From contig NZ_LZEW01000012.1 of assembly GCF_001676155.1 (NCBI RefSeq), positions 1 to 64,000 of the forward strand: a stretch of DNA of 64,000 nt, written 5' to 3'. The position numbers were made by a program, and so were the translations under genes. Shown piece after piece: positions 55,611 through 64,000 of this stretch. The stretch is from Morganella psychrotolerans. GTDB taxonomy: Bacteria > Pseudomonadota > Gammaproteobacteria > Enterobacterales > Enterobacteriaceae. The notes beneath the pieces were generated by a model that did not search any database, was not told the DNA's origin, and worked only from the letters and a program-made list of their open reading frames with translations. Within the stretch, counting starts at the first letter, position 1. Each line of letters begins with the position of its first letter.

Positions 55611-57767
55611 TTGTTAAATCCGACAATTCGTAAATTCCAGTATGGTCAGCACTCTGTCACTATCGAAACCGGTATGATGGCTCGCCAGGCGACAGCTGCT
55701 GTTATGGTTAATATGGACGACACCGCGGTATTCGTTACCGTTGTCGGCCAGAAAAAAATGAAACCGGGCCAGGACTTCTTCCCGCTGACGGTTAACTATC
55801 AGGAGCGTACTTACGCAGCCGGCCGTATTCCGGGAAGTTTCTTCCGTCGTGAAGGCCGTCCGGGCGAAGGCGAAACACTGATCGCGCGTCTGATTGACCG
55901 TCCGTTACGTCCTCTGTTCCCTGAAGGTTTCCTGAACGAAGTTCAGATTATCGCAACCGTTGTTTCTGTTAACCCGCAGGTTAATCCTGATGTGGTGGCA
56001 ATGATTGGTGCTTCTGCGGTACTGGCACTGTCCGGTATTCCGTTTAATGGCCCGATTGGCGCAGCGCGCGTTGGTTTTATCAATGACCAGTATGTGCTGA
56101 ACCCGACGACTGATGAGCTGGCTGTAAGCCGCCTGAACTTAATCGTTGCCGGTACCAAAGGTGCTGTGCTGATGGTTGAGTCAGAAGCTGAGCTGATGAC
56201 TGAAGAACAAATGTTAGGCGCAGTTGTATTTGGTCATGAACAACAACAAGTTGTTATCGACAACATCAATGCATTAGCAGCAGAAGTCGGTAAAGACAAA
56301 TGGGACTGGCAGGCAGAGCCTGTTAATCAGGTACTGCACGACCGTGTGGCTGAGCTGTCTGAAAAAGCCCTGGGTGATGCTTACCTTATCACTGAAAAAC
56401 AAGAGCGTTATGCTCAGGTTAATATCATTAAAGATACAACCATCAGTGCACTGGAGCAGGATTATACTGCGCGCGGCGAAGAGCTGACCAGCGAACTGAA
56501 ACATGAAGTGTCTGATATCCTGGCAGCGGTTGAGAAATCAGTCGTCCGTACCCGTGTTCTGAACGGTGAACCGCGTATCGATGGCCGTGAAAAAGACATG
56601 GTTCGTGCGCTGGATGTCCGTACCGGTCTGCTGCCACGTACCCACGGTTCTGCACTGTTCACCCGTGGTGAAACACAGGCGCTGGTTACTGCAACACTGG
56701 GTACTGCGCGTGATGCACAGACTCTCGACCAGGTTATGGGCGAGTACACTGATACCTTCTTATTCCATTACAATTTCCCTCCGTACTGCGTAGGTGAAAC
56801 TGGTATGGTCGGTTCGCCTAAGCGTCGTGAAATTGGTCACGGTCGTCTGGCAAAACGCGGCGTGCTGGCTGTTATGCCATCAGCCGAAGAATTCCCGTAC
56901 ACCATCCGTGTGGTATCTGAAATTACAGAATCCAACGGTTCTTCTTCTATGGCATCAGTTTGTGGTGCGTCTCTCGCACTGATGGACGCCGGTGTTCCGA
57001 TTAAATCAGCTGTTGCGGGTATCGCAATGGGTCTGGTTAAAGAAGATGACAAATACGTTGTTCTGTCTGATATCCTCGGTGATGAAGATCACCTCGGCGA
57101 CATGGATTTCAAAGTGGCAGGTAGCCGCGACGGGATCAGTGCTCTGCAGATGGATATCAAAATCGAAGGTATCACCAGCGAAATCATGCAGGCAGCTCTG
57201 AACCAGGCTAAAGGTGCGCGTCTGCACATCTTGGGTGTCATGGAACAGGCTATCAATTCACCACGCGCTGATATTTCTCAGTTCGCACCACGCATTCACA
57301 CCATCAAGATCAGTCCGGACAAAATCAAGGATGTGATCGGTAAAGGTGGTTCTGTTATCCGTGCGCTGACTGAAGAAACCGGTACAACTATCGAAATCGA
57401 AGATGACGGTACGGTGAAAATTGCTGCAACTGATGGCGACAAAGCGAAAATGGCTATCCGCCGCATTGAAGAAATTACCGCAGAAGTTGAAGTCGGTCGT
57501 ATCTACAGTGGTAAAGTTGTACGTATCGTTGATTTCGGTGCGTTCGTTGCTATCGGCGGCGGCAAAGAAGGTCTGGTGCATATTTCTCAGATCGCAGACA
57601 AGCGCGTTGAAAAAGTGTCAGATTATTTACAGATGGGCCAGGAAGTTCCGGTTAAAGTACTGGAAATCGACCGTCAGGGTCGTATTCGCCTGAGCATGAA
57701 AGAAGCGGTCAGCGAAGATGCTGCACCTGCCTCTGATGCAACCCCTGATATGAATAACGCTGAATAA
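55611..57767 (+). CDS. pnp: Polynucleotide phosphorylase (PNPase)
   Basis: Phosphorolytic 3'-5' exoribonuclease and degradosome subunit. It has two RNase PH-like domains (about 1-215 and 310-545), a KH domain with [12 protein letters not shown] near 563, and an S1 domain (about 620-690; [13 protein letters not shown]). Start is TTG at 55611 with AGAAGGA upstream, as in E. coli, where pnp also starts with UUG. Length is 718 aa (E. coli 711). The C-terminal tail is Ala/Asp-rich. Confidence 0.97.
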   Translation: MLNPTIRKFQYGQHSVTIETGMMARQATAAVMVNMDDTAVFVTVVGQKKMKPGQDFFPLTVNYQERTYAAGRIPGSFFRREGRPGEGETLIARLIDRPLRPLFPEGFLNEVQIIATVVSVNPQVNPDVVAMIGASAVLALSGIPFNGPIGAARVGFINDQYVLNPTTDELAVSRLNLIVAGTKGAVLMVESEAELMTEEQMLGAVVFGHEQQQVVIDNINALAAEVGKDKWDWQAEPVNQVLHDRVAELSEKALGDAYLITEKQERYAQVNIIKDTTISALEQDYTARGEELTSELKHEVSDILAAVEKSVVRTRVLNGEPRIDGREKDMVRALDVRTGLLPRTHGSALFTRGETQALVTATLGTARDAQTLDQVMGEYTDTFLFHYNFPPYCVGETGMVGSPKRREIGHGRLAKRGVLAVMPSAEEFPYTIRVVSEITESNGSSSMASVCGASLALMDAGVPIKSAVAGIAMGLVKEDDKYVVLSDILGDEDHLGDMDFKVAGSRDGISALQMDIKIEGITSEIMQAALNQAKGARLHILGVMEQAINSPRADISQFAPRIHTIKISPDKIKDVIGKGGSVIRALTEETGTTIEIEDDGTVKIAATDGDKAKMAIRRIEEITAEVEVGRIYSGKVVRIVDFGAFVAIGGGKEGLVHISQIADKRVEKVSDYLQMGQEVPVKVLEIDRQGRIRLSMKEAVSEDAAPASDATPDMNNAE

Positions 57768-57889
57768 AATTTGACGTAAGGCATGGCGTCCTGTAAAAAG
57801 GGCGCCATTCGGCAAAAAAGCAAAAATGCACTCGGTTATTGTCAGTCAGAGGATTTTCCTTTAAAAGGATCTGACTTCGGGAGTAGGAA

Positions 57890-58777
57890 ATGAATTTTTT
57901 TCTGCGTTGGTGGAGCATTGCGGCTATACTTTTTATCGCAGGATGTAGCGGCGGTAAAAATTGGCACCTTCGGGAGCCTCTTGCGGTACCCTTGCAACCA
58001 TCTTTACAGCAGGAAGTGATCCTCGCCCGTATGGAGCAAATCCTGGCAAGCCGGTCATTGACTGAGGACGAATACGCCCAGCTGCTTTATCAGCGTGGTG
58101 TGTTGTATGACAGCCTTGGATTGCAGGCATTGGCACGTAATGATTTTACCGTTGCGTTATCAATGCGTCCGGATATTCCGGAGATATTTAATTACCTGGG
58201 CATTTATTTTACGCAGGCGGGCAACTTTGATGCGGCCTATGAAGCGTATGATTCTGTATTAGAGCTTGATCCAACTTATAACTACGCGCGTATGAATCGC
58301 GGTATCGCTCTGTATTACGGGGGCCGGTATCCGGTAGCGCGGGATGATCTGCAGGCGTTTTATCAAGATGATCCAAACGATCCGTTTCGCTCGCTGTGGC
58401 TCTATCTGGTCGACAAAGAGATAGATCCGAAGAAAGCACTGGCTGATTTACGCCAGCGCTATGAACAGGCGAAAGGCGGACAATGGGGCTGGAATATTGC
58501 TGAATTCTATCTGGGTGACATCAGTGAAAAAACACTGCTGGCACGCGTCGCAGAATTCTCAACGGATAACACTTCGCTCGCTGAACATCTCAGTGAAACC
58601 TACTTCTATTTAGGTAAATATTACCTAAGTCTGGGGGATACGGATAGCGCTGAAACGCTATTCAAGCTGACGGTTGCCAACAACGCACACAGTTTTGTTG
58701 AGCACCGCTACGCATTGTTGGAATTAGCTCTGTTAGGTGATGAAGAACAGGACCTGACGGATTCAGATCCACAATAG
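57890..58777 (+). CDS. nlpI: Lipoprotein NlpI
   Basis: Outer-membrane lipoprotein with TPR repeats that scaffolds peptidoglycan hydrolases and, with Prc, controls MepS turnover. The lipobox is LFIAGCSG with lipidated C19. TPR helices run from about 60 to 140 ([21 protein letters not shown]) and recur near 235-265. Length is 295 aa (E. coli 294). It lies between pnp and deaD, as in E. coli. Confidence 0.97.
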   Translation: MNFFLRWWSIAAILFIAGCSGGKNWHLREPLAVPLQPSLQQEVILARMEQILASRSLTEDEYAQLLYQRGVLYDSLGLQALARNDFTVALSMRPDIPEIFNYLGIYFTQAGNFDAAYEAYDSVLELDPTYNYARMNRGIALYYGGRYPVARDDLQAFYQDDPNDPFRSLWLYLVDKEIDPKKALADLRQRYEQAKGGQWGWNIAEFYLGDISEKTLLARVAEFSTDNTSLAEHLSETYFYLGKYYLSLGDTDSAETLFKLTVANNAHSFVEHRYALLELALLGDEEQDLTDSDPQ

Positions 58778-58878
58778 CTACGAACAAACTTCAACCCATT
58801 TTTTTTCACCATCGCTGATGTGATGGGGGGATTATTTGTTCGTTTAATAATCTTATTTGAGCCAGTTCACACTTTTAA

Positions 58879-58959
58879 ATGAAAACAACCGACATGCGTT
58901 CCAAAGGGTTGTGTAGACTGGCCGCCATTTTGTATGAGGCACCTTTACATGACTACTGA
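58879..58959 (+). CDS. yrbN: YrbN-like small protein overlapping deaD start
   Basis: A 26-codon ORF, from ATG at 58879 to TGA at 58957-58959, with product ending [16 protein letters not shown]. coli has a 26-aa ORF, yrbN, in the same place between nlpI and deaD. It overlaps the first 11 bases of deaD in another frame, so its translation can be coupled to deaD. The function is not known to me; a leader role in deaD control is plausible. Confidence 0.75.
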   Translation: MKTTDMRSKGLCRLAAILYEAPLHDY

Positions 58960-60946
58960 GACTGAACTCTCTTTTGCTGAAATTGGTTTATCAGCTGATC
59001 TTTTGACTGCACTGGATGATCTGGGCTACGAGAAACCGTCCCCAATCCAGCAAGAATGTATTCCACACTTACTCGCCGGCCGTGATGTTTTGGGTATGGC
59101 TCAGACGGGGAGTGGTAAAACGGCGGCATTTGGCCTGCCATTACTGCACAATATTGATGCATCACTGAAAGCGCCACAAATCCTGGTGCTGGCACCGACC
59201 CGCGAATTAGCGGTTCAGGTTGCAGAAGCATTTACTGATTTTTCAAAACACATGCGTAACGTTAACGTGGTTGCCCTGTACGGCGGCCAGCGCTATGACG
59301 TGCAGTTACGTGCCCTGCGTCAGGGACCACAGATTGTTGTCGGTACACCGGGCCGTCTGCTGGATCACTTAAAACGCGGCACATTAGATTTATCCAAACT
59401 GAAAGGTCTGGTTCTGGACGAAGCAGATGAAATGCTGCGTATGGGCTTCATCGAAGATGTTGAAACCATCATGAGTCAGATCCCTGCGAATCACCAGACT
59501 GCACTGTTCTCTGCAACAATGCCGGAAGCGATTCGTCGTATTACCCGTCGTTTCATGAAAGATCCGCAGGAAGTACGCATTCAGAGCAGTGTAACAACCC
59601 GTCCGGACATCAGCCAGAGCTACTGGACTGCATTCGGTGCGCGTAAAAGTGAAGCACTGGTACGTTTCCTGGAAGCAGAAGATTTTGATGCGGCGATTAT
59701 CTTCGTCCGTACCAAAAATGCGACCCTGGAAGTGGCTGAAAGCTTAGAGCGCAGCGGCTACAACAGTGCGGCACTGAACGGTGATATGAATCAGTCACTG
59801 CGTGAGCAGACACTGGAGCGCCTGAAAGATGGTCGTCTGGATATCCTGATCGCAACGGACGTTGCCGCCCGTGGTCTGGATGTTGAGCGTATCAGCCTGG
59901 TTGTTAACTATGACATCCCTATGGATGCAGAGTCTTATGTTCACCGTATCGGCCGTACCGGTCGTGCAGGTCGTGCGGGTCGTGCACTGCTGTTCGTGGA
60001 AAACCGCGAACGTCGTCTGCTGCGCAACATTGAACGCACCATGAAGCTGACTATTCCTGAGGTTGAATTACCAAATGCAGATCTGATTGGTCAGCGCCGT
60101 CAGGCTAAATTTGCTGAAACTATCCGCAGACAACTGGAAAGCAGTGATCTGGATCAGTACCGTGGTCTGCTGAAAAAACTGGTTTCATCTGAAGGTGATG
60201 AGACTGAAGTTGATATCGACATGGAAACACTGGCTGCAGCGCTGCTGAAAATGGCTGAAGGTGAGCGCAAGCTGATTCTGCCGGCAGACGCACCGCGTCG
60301 TCCGCGTCGTGAATTCAATGACCGCAATGACCGCAATGACCGTGGTGATGATCGTCGTCGTGGTGATCGTAATGACCGCGGTGGCGATCGCAATGACCGT
60401 GGTAGCGATCGTTTCAGCGACCGTGCTGCGGCTGATCGTGGCGCATCTGCACCACGTCGTGAACGTCGTGACGTTGGCGATATGGAGCTGTACCGTATTG
60501 AAGTGGGCCGTACAGATGGTGTTGAAGTTCGTCATATCGTGGGCGCGATTGCTAACGAAGGTGATATTAACAGCCGTTATATCGGTAACATCAAACTGTT
60601 TGATACGCACTCAACTATCGAACTGCCGAAAGGCATGCCAACTGATATGTTGCAGCACTTTATCCGTACCCGTGTCATGAACAAACCAATGAACATGACA
60701 TTAGTTGGTGATGCGAAACCATTTACCCGTGAGCGTCGCCCTGGCGGCAGCACTGGTGGTAATGGCGGAAACGCAGGTAACGGCGGCCGCAGCTTCGGTG
60801 GTGGAAATCGTCGCGAAGGCGGTTCTGATCGTCCGGCAGCTGACCGTGGTAATGGCGAGCGCCGCAGCGTCCGTCGTGATGAAGGCGGCAGTGCCGCTCC
60901 GCGTCGTCGCAGCAGCAGCAGCAGTAACGGCAGCAACAATGCATAA
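58949..60946 (+). CDS. deaD: DEAD-box RNA helicase DeaD/CsdA
   Basis: Cold-shock helicase that unwinds mRNA structure and aids 50S assembly. Helicase motifs: AQTGSGKT at 51-58, [24 protein letters not shown]. After the core comes a dimerisation region and an RNA-binding DbpA-like domain (about 485-560, [19 protein letters not shown]). Arg/Asp/Asn repeats (DRNDRGG-type, about 455-480) and a Gly/Arg/Ser tail flank it. The ATG at 58949 gives 665 aa (E. coli 629), the excess lying in low-complexity parts. The ATG five codons upstream (58934) is less likely because GAGG lies just after it. Confidence 0.96.
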   Translation: MTTETELSFAEIGLSADLLTALDDLGYEKPSPIQQECIPHLLAGRDVLGMAQTGSGKTAAFGLPLLHNIDASLKAPQILVLAPTRELAVQVAEAFTDFSKHMRNVNVVALYGGQRYDVQLRALRQGPQIVVGTPGRLLDHLKRGTLDLSKLKGLVLDEADEMLRMGFIEDVETIMSQIPANHQTALFSATMPEAIRRITRRFMKDPQEVRIQSSVTTRPDISQSYWTAFGARKSEALVRFLEAEDFDAAIIFVRTKNATLEVAESLERSGYNSAALNGDMNQSLREQTLERLKDGRLDILIATDVAARGLDVERISLVVNYDIPMDAESYVHRIGRTGRAGRAGRALLFVENRERRLLRNIERTMKLTIPEVELPNADLIGQRRQAKFAETIRRQLESSDLDQYRGLLKKLVSSEGDETEVDIDMETLAAALLKMAEGERKLILPADAPRRPRREFNDRNDRNDRGDDRRRGDRNDRGGDRNDRGSDRFSDRAAADRGASAPRRERRDVGDMELYRIEVGRTDGVEVRHIVGAIANEGDINSRYIGNIKLFDTHSTIELPKGMPTDMLQHFIRTRVMNKPMNMTLVGDAKPFTRERRPGGSTGGNGGNAGNGGRSFGGGNRREGGSDRPAADRGNGERRSVRRDEGGSAAPRRRSSSSSNGSNNA

Positions 60947-60963
60947 TTGATTCTCTGAATCAT

Positions 60964-61003
60964 AAAAAGCCCGGCAGGAGTATCTCCGCCGGGCTTTTTT
61001 TTA
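60964..61003 (+). terminator. Rho-independent terminator after deaD
   Basis: Stem AAAAAGCCCGGC (60964-60975) with GCCGGGCTTTTT (60988-60999), then more T. Confidence 0.94.
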
Positions 61004-61086
61004 TATCTGTTACATATTGTATTTTGAAAATTACATTAAATTAATTAATGTTATCGTAGAGAACCTTTTCTCACCGAGCCTGCATA

Positions 61087-62418
61087 ATGGCCACTATTTT
61101 GCTTGCTGCCGTTCCCACACCGGGACATATGAACCCATTGATCACCATCGGTACATGGCTGACTGTGCATCATTCAGTGCTGTTTTATACCCCGTCATGT
61201 TTCAGTGAAGCGGTAATAGCCGCAGGAATGACGCCTGTTCATGATGACAGTACCCGGTTTGATTATCGTGCTGTAGAGCACAGTTCTGTCGACTGGAATG
61301 CTGAATCCGACAGCGATTACAATACCGCGCAATTTATTAATGCAATGATTGATCATGATCTTATTAACCAGTTTAACCAGTTTAACCAGTTAGTAACGGT
61401 TATTGCAGAACAGAAAGTTGACCTTATGATTTTTGACAATATGTTTTACACGGCGTCACTACTGCTTAATGAAACAGCAAGGTATATTCCGCCGGTAATG
61501 ATTATTGGTGTCACGCCGTTGCCGTGTTCGGCGCCGGATTCTCATTATTGGGGGGCCCGTCTGCCACCGGAGATTACAGATTCATTATTCGGGAAATTAT
61601 CATTGCGTCAGATACGGGTACAGCAGCGTATTGCGGAGACAGAATCAAAGCTGCAGCGGGTATGCCATCAGCTCGGTCAGCCACTGATAAGCGGTCATTA
61701 TAACGATTTTCTTCTGCATCAGGCAGACGCATGGCTGCATCTGTCAGTCAGGGAATTTGAGTTTATTCCCCGAATATTGCCTGAAAATATAAAGTTTATC
61801 GGGCCGTTGCCGGTAACAGGGAGAGGCTGTACGCCTGATAATATGATCCGCTGGCCGGTTCGTTATCAGTCATTACCGCTGGTGATAGTAACCCAGGGGA
61901 CACTTGATACTGCAGATTTTTCGGCACTTATTGAACCTTGTCTGCGACTACTGAAAAAGAAACCTGTCAGAGTGCTGGCTGTGACAGGCAGGCGTCCGGC
62001 AACGGATATCAGGATAGCATTGCCGGATAATGTGTGCGTTGCAGAATATATTGATTTATCTGTCTGGTTACCGCAGACCTGCCTGCTTGTCGCGTACGGA
62101 GGATACGGTATTGTCAATATTGCACTGAAATATGGCGTACCTGTATTGGGTGTCAGTGACGGGGAAGGGAAAGCAGAGACATTATGCCGCTTGTTATGGA
62201 GCCGCTGCGGACTGGCGCTATTTTCCCGAACCCCGGACGAGGAGGAATTAATGCAGGGTCTGAACAAAATTCTGACAGAACAGCATTATATGCTGTACAG
62301 CGGGGTGATGCAGACACTGTATCAGCGTTGTAACCCGCAGGCAGCAGTACTGGATACAGTTCAATTGCTGACGGAGAAAACGGCTAAATCAGCCCCAGAG
62401 CTTCCTTCAGAGGTTTGA
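61087..62418 (+). CDS. GT1-family (UGT/MGT-like) glycosyltransferase, substrate unknown
   Basis: 443 aa with GT-B features: N-terminal [14 protein letters not shown] (GHxNP at 13-17) and a sugar-nucleotide domain with [10 protein letters not shown] (267-275). The usual HGG...DQ donor motif is altered: the first part reads AYGGYG (336-341) and the last part reads [10 protein letters not shown], with no DQ. Relatives glycosylate small molecules (macrolides, carotenoids, enterobactin). No transporter or biosynthetic gene lies beside it. A 9-bp in-frame repeat gives NQFNQFNQ (residues 94-101). Its 3' end overlaps the btsR 3' end by 35 bp, convergently. In E. coli, mtr follows deaD, so this is an accessory gene. 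Activity is uncertain. Confidence 0.8.
   Translation: MATILLAAVPTPGHMNPLITIGTWLTVHHSVLFYTPSCFSEAVIAAGMTPVHDDSTRFDYRAVEHSSVDWNAESDSDYNTAQFINAMIDHDLINQFNQFNQLVTVIAEQKVDLMIFDNMFYTASLLLNETARYIPPVMIIGVTPLPCSAPDSHYWGARLPPEITDSLFGKLSLRQIRVQQRIAETESKLQRVCHQLGQPLISGHYNDFLLHQADAWLHLSVREFEFIPRILPENIKFIGPLPVTGRGCTPDNMIRWPVRYQSLPLVIVTQGTLDTADFSALIEPCLRLLKKKPVRVLAVTGRRPATDIRIALPDNVCVAEYIDLSVWLPQTCLLVAYGGYGIVNIALKYGVPVLGVSDGEGKAETLCRLLWSRCGLALFSRTPDEEELMQGLNKILTEQHYMLYSGVMQTLYQRCNPQAAVLDTVQLLTEKTAKSAPELPSEV
61363..61389 (+). repeat. Tandem 9-bp repeat, three copies, in the glycosyltransferase gene
   Basis: ATTAACCAG, then TTTAACCAG twice. Each unit adds three residues, so copy changes keep the frame. Confidence 0.85.
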
Positions 62419-63097
62419 GATAGCGGCGGCTGACCGGGATAGCCTCTCCGTTACTCAGGATAAGCTCTGCCTGGCTGTTATCGCCCAGCAGGATTTCCCG
62501 CAGCCGGGTCAGATTAACCAGATACTGACGATGGCAGCGCAGCAGCGGAGTCCGGGTTTCAAGGGTGCGCAGCGTCAGTTCAGTAAAGCCTTCCTGCCCT
62601 TGTGCGCTTACCACAAACACACCACTGATACGCGAATTCACATACACCACATCTTCAACCGGCATCAGCCAGATACGATTATGTCCGCTGCATGGAATAT
62701 AGCGTAGCTGCTCCGTCTGCCCGGGTAATTCTGCCGGACGAACCTGTCCCTGGCGCAGGCGGTTCAGGGTTTTATCCAGCCGCTCTTTTTCCACCGGTTT
62801 AAGCAGATAATCAAAGGCATCTTCCTCAAACGCCTGCAAGGCATACTCTTCAAAGGCGGTCAGAAAAACAATTGCCGGGCGGTGACCGGGATCAAGCATA
62901 CCCACCATCTCCAGACCGGTGACGCGCGGCATCTGAATATCCAGAAATACCACATCCGGTTTAAGACGATGGATTTTACCTATCGCATCAATGGCATTGG
63001 TGCATTCACCCAGAATATGGATGTCAGGATGCGCATCAAGCAATAAACGCAGATTTTCACGGGCCAGCGGTTCATCATCAACAATTAAAACATTCAT
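62384..63097 (-). CDS. btsR: LytTR response regulator BtsR
   Basis: Receives phosphate from BtsS and, in E. coli, activates the pyruvate transporter gene btsT. The receiver domain has D53 in VVFLDIQMP, with acidic residues at 7-8; the LytTR DNA-binding domain lies at about 130-237 ([29 protein letters not shown]). Length is 237 aa (E. coli 239). It lies 18 bp after btsS, so the two are co-transcribed. Confidence 0.95.
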   Translation of the reverse strand: MNVLIVDDEPLARENLRLLLDAHPDIHILGECTNAIDAIGKIHRLKPDVVFLDIQMPRVTGLEMVGMLDPGHRPAIVFLTAFEEYALQAFEEDAFDYLLKPVEKERLDKTLNRLRQGQVRPAELPGQTEQLRYIPCSGHNRIWLMPVEDVVYVNSRISGVFVVSAQGQEGFTELTLRTLETRTPLLRCHRQYLVNLTRLREILLGDNSQAELILSNGEAIPVSRRYLKPLKEALGLI

Positions 63098-63115
63098 TGT
63101 GTCATTATCATTTTT

Positions 63116-64000
63116 TTAGTTATCAGGCGGCACAGTGGTACCTGCCGATGAATCGAGAGGTAAGGTCAGCGTAATCGTTGTTTGTACTTCGGGCACACAG
63201 TGAACACTAAGACCGTACTGCTTACCATAGCGGACTTTGATGCGTTTATCGACCAGGCTCATCCCCAGTCCGTCGCTTATTCCGTCCGGACAGTACAGCC
63301 CGGCGTTGTCAGTGATACTGACGACAAGAAGAGGACCTTCTGTATGCGCTGTCAGGGTAATTTTTCCCTGCTCAAATATCTGTGATGTACCGTGTTTTAT
63401 TGCATTTTCGACGATAGGCTGCAAAGAAAAGACCGGCAGTCTGGTATGTTTTAATGTATCGGGGATGGCTATCTCCACGCACAGTTGCTCGCGAAAACGG
63501 GCTTTCTCTATTTGTAAGTAAGCATTCACATGCTCAATTTCGGCTGCCAGTGTCGCAATTTCACCCGGACGCTTTAAATTTTTACGGAAGAATGTCGAGA
63601 GATTCTGAACCAGGCTTCCGGCCTGTTCTGCATCTCTGCGGATCACTGCCTGAAGCGTATTCAGGGCATTAAACAGGAAATGTGGATTCACCTGTGCATG
63701 CAGCAGTTTTACCTCTGTCTCCAGTAGTGATTGCTTACTCCGTTCAAACTGCCCGGCGAGAATTTGTGCTGATAACAGGCTGGCTATCCCTTCACCCAGC
63801 GTCCGGTTTATGGAGCCGAACAGACGGTTTTTGACTTCATACAGCTTGATGGTACCCACCACCTGATTGTTCTCTCCGGTAAGCGGGATAACCAGGGTGG
63901 AGCCGAGTTTGCAGTGCGGGTTAATCGAGCAGCAATAAGGCATTTCATTACCGTCCGCATAAACCACTTCATTGTTGATAATAGCCTGGCGGGAGTAGGG
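63116..64000 (-). CDS. btsS: Sensor histidine kinase BtsS, C-terminal part
   Basis: LytS-type kinase that senses extracellular pyruvate in E. coli. The window holds about 294 codons of its C-terminal half. The frame stays open to the edge (upstream residues include SRQAIINNEVVYADGNE), so the GTG at 63967 is not the start. Visible are the GAF-like part (GSTLVIPLTGENNQVVGTIKLYE), the kinase motif LLHAQVNPHFLFNALN with its His, and an ATP-binding segment (ENAIKHGTS, DNAGLY, GLGMSLVDKR). The N-terminal membrane domain lies outside the window. Confidence 0.94.
   Translation of the reverse strand, partial: PYSRQAIINNEVVYADGNEMPYCCSINPHCKLGSTLVIPLTGENNQVVGTIKLYEVKNRLFGSINRTLGEGIASLLSAQILAGQFERSKQSLLETEVKLLHAQVNPHFLFNALNTLQAVIRRDAEQAGSLVQNLSTFFRKNLKRPGEIATLAAEIEHVNAYLQIEKARFREQLCVEIAIPDTLKHTRLPVFSLQPIVENAIKHGTSQIFEQGKITLTAHTEGPLLVVSITDNAGLYCPDGISDGLGMSLVDKRIKVRYGKQYGLSVHCVPEVQTTITLTLPLDSSAGTTVPPDN

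Noticed and set aside
61363-61389. Phase-variable repeat in the glycosyltransferase
   Set aside because: The unit is 9 bp, so copy changes keep the reading frame; only three copies exist.
63116-63967. A complete 283-aa kinase starting at GTG 63967
   Set aside because: The frame is open to the window edge and BtsS is about 560 aa in E. coli; this is a partial gene.

Overview
The window reads as core chromosome of an enterobacterium of the Morganellaceae. Protein sequences and local gene order match Escherichia coli closely, base composition is roughly half GC by eye, and intergenic DNA is AT-rich. Morganella is the best guess; Proteus and Providencia are too AT-rich for this composition. There is no prophage, IS element or CRISPR array.

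Layout. (1) 1-850: the end of a tandem tRNA-Gly(GCC) cluster, then a 720-bp gene-free stretch before queG. It carries perfect DnaA boxes and an IHF consensus, and looks like the DnaA-titrating datA locus, which sits beside glyVXY and queG in E. coli. (2) 0.85-18 kb: queG (-), then tsaE-amiB-mutL-miaA-hfq-hflX-hflK-hflC, purA, nsrR-rnr-rlmB and the ribosomal operon rpsF-priB-rpsR-rplI. (3) 18-32.7 kb: ytfB, fklB, cysQ, ytfK, paeA(ytfL), msrA, tamA-tamB-ytfP, ppa, fbp, mpl. This is the E. coli order with cycA-to-cpdB and ytfQRT/yjfF missing. (4) 32.7-60.9 kb: a jump to the E. coli 71-73 min region: argR/mdh, sfsB, a Mu-repressor-like gene, ispB, rplU-rpmA-obgE, dacB, greA, yhbY, rlmE-ftsH-folP-glmM-secG, tRNA-Leu, tRNA-fMet, rimP-nusA-infB-rbfA-truB-rpsO-pnp-nlpI-yrbN-deaD. 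(5) 61-64 kb: a GT1-type glycosyltransferase not expected at this place, then btsR and the 3' part of btsS.

Most genes belong to translation and RNA metabolism (ribosomal proteins, IF2, RimP, RbfA, TruB, MiaA, QueG, TsaE, RlmB, RlmE, Hfq, RNase R, PNPase, DeaD, NusA, GreA), envelope biogenesis (AmiB, DacB, GlmM, Mpl, NlpI, TamA/B, SecG) and protease control (FtsH with HflK/HflC).

The most notable points are: the datA-like region; five core genes each broken by one single-base frameshift (rlmB, tamA, mpl and rlmE by an extra base in an A/T run of 7-8, infB by a missing base), most simply sequencing error; a mirror image of the phage Mu c/ner control region made from sfsB and a Mu-repressor-like gene; an initiator tRNA gene ending CCT instead of CCA; a family of palindromic intergenic repeats, one copy lying on the mpl/argR synteny break; and the unusual glycosyltransferase.
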